From Klebsiella ornithinolytica NBRC 105727 = ATCC 31898 (GTDB lineage Bacteria; Pseudomonadota; Gammaproteobacteria; Enterobacterales; Enterobacteriaceae), in assembly GCF_001598295.1 (NCBI RefSeq), contig NZ_BCYR01000001.1, positions 496,001 to 560,000 of the forward strand: a DNA stretch of 64,000 bases. The letters are read 5' to 3'. The notes beneath the pieces are model-generated. The model was not told the DNA's origin. It made no database searches and saw only the letters and a list, made by a program, of their open reading frames with translations. How positions within the stretch are numbered: position 1 is the first letter of the stretch; the number at the start of each line of letters is the position of its first letter. The translations under genes and the position numbers were made by a program. Shown piece by piece: positions 56,869 to 64,000 of the stretch.

Positions 56869-58842
56869 TCAGAAGCGGTAGTCCACGGCCATAAAGTAGC
56901 GACGACCTTCTTCGGTATAGCTATAGTCGTCGCGGCTCAGATCTTTATCCCCCACGTTCAGCACGCCTGAACGCAGCTTCACGCTCTTCGTCACCTGCCA
57001 GGCCGCACCGATATCAAACATGGTGTAGCCGCCCGGGGTTTTCGAGGTGGCGCTGACAGCGCGCTGCTCGCCGGTATAATTCGCGGTGACGTAGAAGGAC
57101 CAATCATCCAGCGGCTTCCAGTCCAGCGTCCCGTTGGCGGTGTGGAACGGCAGCGATTGCAGCGGTTTGTCGCCACCGTTGCTGAGATCGCGGCCATCGT
57201 TATAGGTGTAGTTCACCGTCAGCTTCCACTCGTCGCCGAACGGCACTTTGACTTCGGTTTCCACCCCTTTAATACGCGCTTTGTTGACGTTGAAGTAGCG
57301 GAAGACCGGTACGCGTTTGCCGTTGACCGTTTTCCAGCCGACAAAGTTCGGGTAGCCCGGCGCTTCGCTGGCGCTGGAGGTTCGCAGAATATCGATCATA
57401 TCGTCGACGTTATTCTGGAAGGTGGTCACGCTGCCTTCTACGCCATCCAGCAGCCCCTCTTCGCCGCGGTAGTAGAGGCCAAGTTCGAAGCTTTCGCTGG
57501 TTTCCGGCTTCAGGTCCGGGTTACCAATGATGCTGCACGAGCCACGGCAGGAGTTGGTGGTCCAGTCCGGGTTCAGCTGCAGCAGCGACGGCGCTTTAAA
57601 GGCCGTGGCCCAGCCGCCTTTTACGGTGACCGTATCGGTTGCGTTGTAGACGAGGTAAGCACGTGGACTCCAGTGATCGCCGTAGGTTTGATGGTCGTCC
57701 ATACGAATACCGGTGGTCAGCGCCAGCGGTTCGAAAATACGCCACTCATCCTCAACAAACAGCGCGTACTGGCTGGCAGAGGTGGATTTTCCGCCGCTGC
57801 TCAGGTTGACCGGATCTTTCAGTTTATCGTGGCGCCATTCGCCACCGAAGGTCAGCAGCTGGTTAATCATCCCCAGCGGCAGAACGTACTTGCCGTCAAC
57901 GGCATTGCTTTCAGAGGTGATCGTCCCGTCCTGGCCCGGGTTTTTGTTATCGACTTTTTCGCCATAAAACTTCAGTTCGCTATTGCCCACGTCCCAACGG
58001 CCGTTATGGCTCAGGGAGTAGTTCTGGCGTTCCAGACGGTTGCGGTCGAGGGAGTCGGAATCGCGATCCTGGCGATCGAAGCCATAGCCGGCGGTGATGT
58101 CCTGGTTATCGGTCGGCGTCCAGGCAAACTCAACGTTGCCATCGCGGCTGGTAAAACCTTCAATACGCGGCGTTTCGCCGGCGGCATTGCTGGAGGGCTG
58201 CTGATCGTCTTTCGCGCGTTTTGCCAGGTTGCCGTAGGCTTTCATCCCCAGCACGCCGTCAATCAGCGGGCCGCTGGTAAAGAACTGACCGTTGTAGGTA
58301 TCACCGCGATCGCGATGTTCCTGAATCGTGGTATCGGCACTCAGGGTTCCGGTCCACTTCTGGCCGACTTTTTTGGTGATGATGTTCACCACGCCGCCGA
58401 GGGCGTCGGAACCATAGAGGGAGGACATCGGCCCGCGGACCACTTCAATGCGTTCGATGGCATCGACCGGGATCCAGTTTAAATCGAAATCGTTATGGCG
58501 GAAGACCGCGTTGCGCGAGTTGACGCGTTTGCCGTCGACCAGAATCAGCGTATAGCTGCTGTCGAGGCCGCGAATGCTGACGCCCTTGCGGTTGTCGCCT
58601 TCGTTGGTGAGCTGCACACCTGGCACGTCGCGCAGGACATCCTTCAGGTTCTGGACCGGGCGGCGCTGCAGATCTTGCTGAGTAATAACGCTGATACTGG
58701 CTGGCGCATCTTTGACGCTCTGTTCAGTCGCCGCGGCGGTGACGACCAGCGTTTCTTCATTCACTTCGGCTGCGGCCGGAAACGCCAGCGATACGACGGA
58801 TGCGCACAATCCCGCCCGGACAAAAGGGTTTAACCTGAACAT
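56869..58842 (-). CDS. cirA: TonB-dependent catecholate siderophore/colicin I receptor CirA
   Basis: This 657-aa outer-membrane receptor has a signal peptide ending at FPAAAE, a TonB box (EETLVVTA), a plug domain ([40 protein letters not shown]) and a 22-strand barrel ending in Phe (FMAVDYRF). It imports iron-loaded catecholate breakdown products and is the receptor for colicin I and some siderophore-antibiotic conjugates. A Fur box lies about 190 bp upstream of the start. Confidence 0.96.
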   Translation of the reverse strand: MFRLNPFVRAGLCASVVSLAFPAAAEVNEETLVVTAAATEQSVKDAPASISVITQQDLQRRPVQNLKDVLRDVPGVQLTNEGDNRKGVSIRGLDSSYTLILVDGKRVNSRNAVFRHNDFDLNWIPVDAIERIEVVRGPMSSLYGSDALGGVVNIITKKVGQKWTGTLSADTTIQEHRDRGDTYNGQFFTSGPLIDGVLGMKAYGNLAKRAKDDQQPSSNAAGETPRIEGFTSRDGNVEFAWTPTDNQDITAGYGFDRQDRDSDSLDRNRLERQNYSLSHNGRWDVGNSELKFYGEKVDNKNPGQDGTITSESNAVDGKYVLPLGMINQLLTFGGEWRHDKLKDPVNLSSGGKSTSASQYALFVEDEWRIFEPLALTTGIRMDDHQTYGDHWSPRAYLVYNATDTVTVKGGWATAFKAPSLLQLNPDWTTNSCRGSCSIIGNPDLKPETSESFELGLYYRGEEGLLDGVEGSVTTFQNNVDDMIDILRTSSASEAPGYPNFVGWKTVNGKRVPVFRYFNVNKARIKGVETEVKVPFGDEWKLTVNYTYNDGRDLSNGGDKPLQSLPFHTANGTLDWKPLDDWSFYVTANYTGEQRAVSATSKTPGGYTMFDIGAAWQVTKSVKLRSGVLNVGDKDLSRDDYSYTEEGRRYFMAVDYRF

Positions 58843-59032
58843 TCCATATCTCCATGAGGTCTATAACGAATCAAACAAAAGGTGCAATTAACACGTACTG
58901 TCGGCGCACCGCTCATTGGCGGTACGCGCGGTCTTTTTTTACAGTTGACGTGGCTGGTCGCCCCTTGCTGATTGTTCATGACCGGCAAGACAGGGAGATT
59001 GGCTTCATCCTGATTTTGATGAGGATGATAAA

Positions 59033-59051
59033 GATAATGATTTTGATTATC
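59033..59051. promoter_or_regulatory. Fur box of cirA
   Basis: GATAATGATTTTGATTATC matches 17 of 19 bases of the classical Fur consensus GATAATGATAATCATTATC. It lies in the 312-bp gap between cirA and lysP, about 190 bp upstream of the cirA ATG, implying a long untranslated leader. Confidence 0.88.
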
Positions 59052-59094
59052 AATAAAATTATGAAGAACTGTATCAATTTGTAAGGCGTACAGC

Positions 59095-59125
59095 ATAAAA
59101 AAAACCCTCTTTAAAAGAGGGTTTT
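59095..59125 (-). terminator. Intrinsic terminator of lysP
   Basis: AAAACCCTCTTT and AAAGAGGGTTTT pair around a short loop, with about six more Ts on the minus strand after the stem. It begins 30 bases after the lysP stop. Confidence 0.9.
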
Positions 59126-59154
59126 GCGGGAACGATTACAACAAGCTTCGGCCG

Positions 59155-60624
59155 TCAGCCTTTAAATCGCTGTGGGAACTTCATTTCGCTATAGCGGACG
59201 AAACGGGTACCTTTTGCCAGCTTATAACCAAACCAGATCACCAGGAACAGCGGGATACCGATATAGGTTGCGGCCACGCCACCCCAGTCGATGGTGTCTT
59301 TCAGGAACGCTTCATAGTTCTGGCCCAGCGTGATAATCAGGCACAGCACGAAGGCAAAGATCGGCCCCAGCGGGAAGAACCCTGAACGGTACGGCAGATT
59401 GTTTAGATCGTTGCCCTGCAGCACGTAGCCGCGACGGAAACGATAGTGGCTGATGGCGATCCCCAGCCAGGCGATGAAACCGGTCATCCCGGAGGTGTTC
59501 AGCAACCACAGGTAAACGGTCTGGTTACCAAACATCGAGCTCAGGAAGCACAGCGCGGCAATCACCGTCGTGGCATACAGCGCATTACGCGGCACGCCGC
59601 CACGGGACAGCTTCGAGAAGATGCGCGGAGCTTTGCCATCGCAGGCCAGGGTATAGAGCATACGCGTTGACGCATACATTCCCGAGTTACCCGCCGACAG
59701 CACCGCCGTCAGGATAACCGCGTTCATGATTGCCGCCGCAGACAGCAGGCCCGCATGCTGGAACACCAGGGTGAACGGGCTGACGGAAATGTCTTTCACG
59801 TCGTTACGCAGCAGACTTGGGTCGGTATACGGAATGATCAGACTGATAATCAAAATCGCGAAGACATAGAACAGCAGGATACGCCAGAACACCTGGCGCA
59901 CCGCACGCGGGATATTCTTTTCCGGATTTTCGGATTCGCCCGCGGCAATACCAATAAGCTCGGTGCCCTGGAACGAGAAGCCGACGATCATCGCCACGCC
60001 TATCATCGCGGAGAAACCACCGGCAAACGGCGCGTCATCAATGGCCCAGTTGCTCCAGCCCGCAGGCTGCGCGCCTTTAAAGATACCGACGATCATCATC
60101 ACGCCGACAACAATAAAGATAATCACGGTGGCCACTTTGATCAGCGAGAACCAGTATTCCGCTTCGCCAAAGCCTTTAACCGAGATCCAGTTCAGCAGGA
60201 ACATAATACCGAGGAACAGGGCGCTCCAGACCCAACCCGGCGTATCCGGGAACCAGTAGCTCATTACCAGCTGAGACGCCACGAGGTCAACGGCGATGGT
60301 CACCGCCCAGTTATACCAGTAGTTCCAGCCCAGCGCGAAGCCAAAGCCCTCTTCGACATAGTTCTGACCGTAAGTCGCAAAGGAACCAGATACCGGCATA
60401 TACGCCGCCAGTTCACCCAGGCTGGTCATCAGGAAATAGACCATCAGACCGATCAGAATATAGGAAAGCAGTGCGCCGCCAGGGCCTGCCTGAGAAATAG
60501 TTGCACCAGATGCAACGAAAAGACCTGTACCGATGGAACCGCCAATAGCGATCATGGTCAAGTGGCGCGCCTTCAGTTCACGGCGTAGGCCGGGCGCTTC
60601 TGTGGTTTTAGTATCCGAAACCAT
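59155..60624 (-). CDS. lysP: Lysine-specific permease LysP
   Basis: This 489-aa inner-membrane amino-acid/polyamine/organocation transporter has 12 spans and the APC signature RHLTMIAIGGSIGTGLFVASG near residue 20. It imports lysine with protons and in E. coli also holds the CadC sensor inactive. Length and N-terminus equal E. coli LysP. Confidence 0.96.
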   Translation of the reverse strand: MVSDTKTTEAPGLRRELKARHLTMIAIGGSIGTGLFVASGATISQAGPGGALLSYILIGLMVYFLMTSLGELAAYMPVSGSFATYGQNYVEEGFGFALGWNYWYNWAVTIAVDLVASQLVMSYWFPDTPGWVWSALFLGIMFLLNWISVKGFGEAEYWFSLIKVATVIIFIVVGVMMIVGIFKGAQPAGWSNWAIDDAPFAGGFSAMIGVAMIVGFSFQGTELIGIAAGESENPEKNIPRAVRQVFWRILLFYVFAILIISLIIPYTDPSLLRNDVKDISVSPFTLVFQHAGLLSAAAIMNAVILTAVLSAGNSGMYASTRMLYTLACDGKAPRIFSKLSRGGVPRNALYATTVIAALCFLSSMFGNQTVYLWLLNTSGMTGFIAWLGIAISHYRFRRGYVLQGNDLNNLPYRSGFFPLGPIFAFVLCLIITLGQNYEAFLKDTIDWGGVAATYIGIPLFLVIWFGYKLAKGTRFVRYSEMKFPQRFKG

Positions 60625-60815
60625 GTGAAAATGCTATCCATCCAAAAAACGAGGCGCGATTGTAGCAGACGATCCGGGTTCTATCCGGTACAAATGCGAA
60701 GTTATAAGAGAGCTTCATGATCGACAATGGATTATTAGTAAAGCACTAATCCCCGGAAATGCCAGTCATAATCTGCTGATCTCTCACGATAATACCCTTG
60801 CTAGCCGCCGATGAT

Positions 60816-61682
60816 TTATACCTGACAGTAGCGCAGAAAACGTTGTAATGCCTTGGAAATATGCTTTTGCCGATGGTGAATCCGCCACAGAGTGCGGGTC
60901 AGATTAGGCAGCGGGACCGGCAGTTCAACCAGCGATCCCACCTCCAGCTGTTCGGCGATAACCCGCCGGGAGAGGCAGCTGATGCCCAGGCCGTGACGCA
61001 CGGCGTGTTTGATAGCTTCCGAATTGCCGAGCTCCATGCCCAGATGAAACGCCGGCAGATGCGACAGCAACAGGTAGTCAACGATTTCGCGGGTGCCGGA
61101 GCCATGTTCACGCAGGATCCACGGCGCTTCCGCCAGCCGTTGCAGCGTCACCTCCCCTTCCAGCAGCGGCGAATCCGGTGCGGCGAACACCACGAGCTCA
61201 TCTTCCAGCCATGGCTCGGCGATAATGTCTGCCGCATGACATGGCCCTTCGATAAGCCCGATATCCACCCGCAGATCGGCGACCGCATTAATCACGTCCT
61301 GGCTATTGCCCACGCTCAGCTCCAGCGGCAGGTCGGGAAAATCTCGGCGATAGTGGGCGATAATTTCCGGCAGGATATAGTTGCCGATCGTGCTGCTGGC
61401 ATAAACCCGGATCGCGCCATTGTCACCGCGAAACAGCTGCTCAATCTCCAGCGCGCGCTCAAGTAATGCCAGCGCCCGCGGGTAGAGAAGCCGGCCATGT
61501 TCGTTTACCACCAGCCGCTTGCCGACGCGGTCAAACAGCTGCACGCCCAGCTGCCCCTCCAGATCGGTCAGCGCCGCGCTGACCGCCGATTGAGAAAGCG
61601 CCAGCATCTGTGACGCCTGGGTCGTTGACCCGCTCTTTAGCACCTCAGCAAATACTTCCAGCTGCCGTAGCGTGATATGCAT
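60816..61682 (-). CDS. yeiE: LysR-family regulator YeiE
   Basis: This 288-aa regulator has an N-terminal helix-turn-helix ([31 protein letters not shown]) and a C-terminal effector domain with [12 protein letters not shown]. It is divergent from yeiH, which encodes a putative sulfate/sulfite exporter, and in relatives YeiE is reported to respond to sulfite. That link is family knowledge, not visible here. A repeat element fills most of the gap between the two genes. Confidence 0.93.
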   Translation of the reverse strand: MHITLRQLEVFAEVLKSGSTTQASQMLALSQSAVSAALTDLEGQLGVQLFDRVGKRLVVNEHGRLLYPRALALLERALEIEQLFRGDNGAIRVYASSTIGNYILPEIIAHYRRDFPDLPLELSVGNSQDVINAVADLRVDIGLIEGPCHAADIIAEPWLEDELVVFAAPDSPLLEGEVTLQRLAEAPWILREHGSGTREIVDYLLLSHLPAFHLGMELGNSEAIKHAVRHGLGISCLSRRVIAEQLEVGSLVELPVPLPNLTRTLWRIHHRQKHISKALQRFLRYCQV

Positions 61683-61771
61683 AACTCATCCTGCCTTCAT
61701 TTATATACAGCGTGGCTCTCCGACAACCGGTCGATCGTGAGAATGCCACTCCAGACGCGAAAATATTCGCA

Positions 61772-61965
61772 TATACCCTGAATAATTCGAGTTGCAGGAC
61801 AAGACGGTTAACCGTCCTGAACAGCGTTTACGCTGGCCCCAAAGGGTTCAGGCCATAGGCCGAATCATGCGGCCAGAGAGCAAGTTCCCCAGGCACTTAC
61901 TGAAACATGTGACTGGGGTAAGTGAGCGCAGCCAACGCACAGCACCTTGATGTATGGCGGGTATA
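61772..61965. repeat. Intergenic repeat element between yeiE and yeiH
   Basis: The 194-bp block is bounded by TATACCC and its complement GGGTATA, and contains GAATAATTCGAGTTGCAGGA at one end and GACTGGGGTAAGTGAGCGCA plus GCCAACGCAC at the other. I recognise this as a common enterobacterial intergenic repeat, with a central part (about 61815-61880) that seems diverged or inserted. It lies between the yeiE and yeiH starts in the 371-bp gap. Confidence 0.65.
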
Positions 61966-62053
61966 CCACTTATTCCGATTGATTATAAATATATAATCAA
62001 TTTTATATTTAAACCAGTCCGTCGTAATCTTTACACAGACAAAGGAGAAGGTT

Positions 62054-63103
62054 ATGACAGCACTCACTTTACCGACTAAACATCGCACCCTATGGCATTT
62101 TATCCCGGGACTTGCGCTGACCGCCGTTCTGACCGGCGCTGCGCTTTGGGCTGGTAGCTTTTCCGCTATCGCCGGCGCCGGCTTCAGCGCACTGACGCTG
62201 GCCATCTTATTCGGTATGGTCATCGGTAACACGATTTACCCTAAGCTCTGGCAATCCTGTGATGGCGGCGTAATCTTTGCCAAACAACATCTGTTACGAC
62301 TCGGCATTATTTTATACGGTTTTCGCCTGACGTTCGCCCAAATCGCCGATGTCGGCGTCAGCGGTATCACTATCGACGTACTGACGCTGACCAGCACCTT
62401 TTTTATCGCCTGTTACCTCGGGCAGAAGGTCTTCGGCCTCGACAAACATACCAGCTGGCTGATTGGCGCCGGTAGCAGCATCTGCGGCGCCGCCGCAATT
62501 CTGGCTACCGAGCCGGTCGTCAAGGCGGAAGCCAGTAAAGTGACCGTCGCGGTGGCTACGGTAGTCATTTTCGGTACCCTGGCTATCTTCCTCTATCCGG
62601 CGATGTATCCGATGCTGGCGCACTGGTTCACACCGGAAGCCTATGGCATCTATATGGGCTCTACGATGCATGAGGTGGCGCAGGTCGTAGCCGCAGGACA
62701 TGCAATCAGCCCGGATGCGGAAAATGCCGCGGTGATTGCGAAAATGCTGCGCGTGATGATGCTGGCTCCGTTCCTGCTGTTTATGGCCGCTCGCGTCAAA
62801 CAGCTGGCGCCAGAGGGCCAGGGAGAAAAAAGCAAAATCACCATTCCGTGGTTTGCCATCCTGTTCATTCTGGTGGCGGTGTTTAACTCTTTCCACCTGT
62901 TGCCAAAACCGGTCGTCGACATGCTGGTGACGCTCGATACCGTCCTGCTGGCGATGGCGATGGCGGCACTGGGGCTGACCACTCACGTCAGCGCGCTAAA
63001 AAAAGCCGGTGCTAAACCGCTGCTGATGGCCTTGATACTGTTCGTCTGGCTGATCGTCGGCGGGGGTGCCATCAACCTGGTGATTCACAGCCTGATGGCA
63101 TAA
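62054..63103 (+). CDS. yeiH: YeiH/UPF0324 membrane protein, putative sulfite exporter
   Basis: This 349-aa inner-membrane protein has about ten spans (for example FIPGLALTAVLTGAALWAG and GSSICGAAAILATEPVV) and belongs to the YeiH/YadS-like Cons_hypoth698 family. It matches E. coli YeiH in length and position. AAAGGAGAAGG precedes the ATG. The exporter role is inferred from its link with YeiE. Confidence 0.93.
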   Translation: MTALTLPTKHRTLWHFIPGLALTAVLTGAALWAGSFSAIAGAGFSALTLAILFGMVIGNTIYPKLWQSCDGGVIFAKQHLLRLGIILYGFRLTFAQIADVGVSGITIDVLTLTSTFFIACYLGQKVFGLDKHTSWLIGAGSSICGAAAILATEPVVKAEASKVTVAVATVVIFGTLAIFLYPAMYPMLAHWFTPEAYGIYMGSTMHEVAQVVAAGHAISPDAENAAVIAKMLRVMMLAPFLLFMAARVKQLAPEGQGEKSKITIPWFAILFILVAVFNSFHLLPKPVVDMLVTLDTVLLAMAMAALGLTTHVSALKKAGAKPLLMALILFVWLIVGGGAINLVIHSLMA

Positions 63104-63196
63104 CCCGGTCGCGTGAACGCACGCATTCGTTGATGTAACTCTGCAGTTAAGCCGCTATCATTACTCTCCACCCAGCGGCTTAACTGGAGCTTTTTT

Positions 63197-64000
63197 ATGA
63201 AATACATTGGAGCGCACGTCAGCGCCTCCGGCGGACTGGCCAATGCCGCCATTCGCGCCGCCGAAATCGACGCCACCGCCTTCGCGCTGTTTACCAAAAA
63301 CCAGCGGCAATGGCGAGCTGCCCCGCTCAGCGACGAAACAATTGCTGAATTCAAAGCCGCCTGCGAAAAATACCGCTTTGGTCCCGGACAAATCCTGCCG
63401 CACGACAGCTACCTGATTAACCTCGGCCACCCGGTTGAGGAGGCGCTGGAAAAATCTCGCGATGCCTTTATCGATGAACTGAGCCGCTGCCAGCAGCTCG
63501 GACTGACGCTGCTCAATTTCCATCCCGGCAGCCACCTGCAGCAGATACCGGAGGACGAGTGCCTGGCGCGTATTGCCGAGTCCATTAATATTGCATTGGC
63601 TAAAACCGAAGGCGTGACCGCCGTCATTGAAAATACCGCCGGCCAGGGCAGCAACCTCGGTTTCCAGTTTGAACACCTGGCCGCCATTATTGACGGCGTG
63701 GAGGACAAATCCCGCGTCGGCGTCTGCATTGATACCTGCCACGCCTTTGCCGCCGGTTATGACCTGCGTAGCGCAGAAGCGTGTGAGAAAACCTTCGCCG
63801 ACTTCGAACGTATTGTCGGTTTCCGCTATCTGCGCGGCATGCACCTCAACGATGCTAAAAGCGCCTTCGGCAGCCGCGTTGACCGCCACCACAGCCTGGG
63901 CGAAGGCAATATCGGCCACGACGCTTTCCGCTGGATCATGCAGGACAGCCGCTTCGATGGTATCCCGTTGATTCTGGAAACCATTAACCCGGATATCTGG
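63197..64000 (+). CDS. nfo: Endonuclease IV Nfo (3' end cut by window edge)
   Basis: This AP endonuclease cuts DNA at abasic sites in base excision repair. 268 codons are visible of about 285 expected. The N-terminus [20 protein letters not shown], the metal-site NFHPGS, the [12 protein letters not shown] segment, the [11 protein letters not shown] and [21 protein letters not shown] motifs are all intact. GGAGC lies 10 bases upstream of the ATG. The frame is open to the window edge. Confidence 0.97.
   Translation, partial: MKYIGAHVSASGGLANAAIRAAEIDATAFALFTKNQRQWRAAPLSDETIAEFKAACEKYRFGPGQILPHDSYLINLGHPVEEALEKSRDAFIDELSRCQQLGLTLLNFHPGSHLQQIPEDECLARIAESINIALAKTEGVTAVIENTAGQGSNLGFQFEHLAAIIDGVEDKSRVGVCIDTCHAFAAGYDLRSAEACEKTFADFERIVGFRYLRGMHLNDAKSAFGSRVDRHHSLGEGNIGHDAFRWIMQDSRFDGIPLILETINPDIW

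Noticed and set aside
57142-58482. 446-codon open frame antisense to cirA
   Set aside because: CirA is a clear TonB-dependent receptor across the whole region; the antisense translation has no recognisable domain.

Overview
The window reads as a chromosomal segment of a Klebsiella-type enterobacterium (Klebsiella, Raoultella or K. aerogenes). Gene order from apbC-metG through yehR/yehS, btsSR, mlrA, the yehZYXW transporter, bglX, dld, pbpG, yohC/yohD, mdtQ, dusC, yohJK, cdd, sanA, mglBAC, galS, yeiB, folE, yeiG, cirA, lysP, yeiE, yeiH and nfo follows the E. coli 47-48 minute region closely. Proteins are highly similar to, but not the same as, those of E. coli, and coding sequence is GC-rich. 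I saw no insertion sequences, phage genes, CRISPR arrays or tRNA/rRNA genes. The species-level call is inference from gene order and remembered E. coli proteins; no database search was run.

Layout: (1) Positions 1-2.5 kb hold yegW (cut by the window edge) and thiM-thiD under a TPP riboswitch. (2) Positions 2.6-13.8 kb are an accessory block. It has two near-identical periplasmic alkylsulfatases flanking a CRP-like regulator, a universal stress protein, a LysR regulator divergent from an adenine deaminase/purine permease operon with a PurR-type box, a second LysR regulator and an RcnB-like periplasmic protein. (3) Positions 13.9-35 kb are backbone: apbC, metG, the BtsS/BtsR pyruvate-sensing pair, mlrA, the OsmU-type compatible-solute transporter, bglX, dld, a GNAT acetyltransferase, pbpG, yohC, yohD and an intact mdtQ. 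(4) Positions 35-42 kb are a second accessory block: a methyltransferase and a four-gene aryl-beta-glucoside operon. That operon runs porin, BglG antiterminator, EIIBCA permease, phospho-beta-glucosidase, and carries a separate RAT/terminator attenuator before each of its first three genes. (5) Positions 42-64 kb return to backbone, with one insertion, a CSS-EAL c-di-GMP phosphodiesterase between yeiG and cirA. nfo runs off the right edge.

The genes fall into clear physiological modules: thiamine salvage, organosulfate breakdown, adenine salvage, beta-glucoside uptake and hydrolysis, galactose/methyl-galactoside uptake with its GalS/CRP circuit, cytidine salvage with its CRP/CytR promoter, and Fur-controlled siderophore receptor synthesis. 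The most interesting points are regulatory. They are a perfect 16-bp palindrome between the CRP-like regulator and the second alkylsulfatase gene, the triple-RAT bgl-type operon with its porin first, a PurR-like box in front of adenine deaminase, and an intrinsic terminator placed 12 bp before the dusC start.
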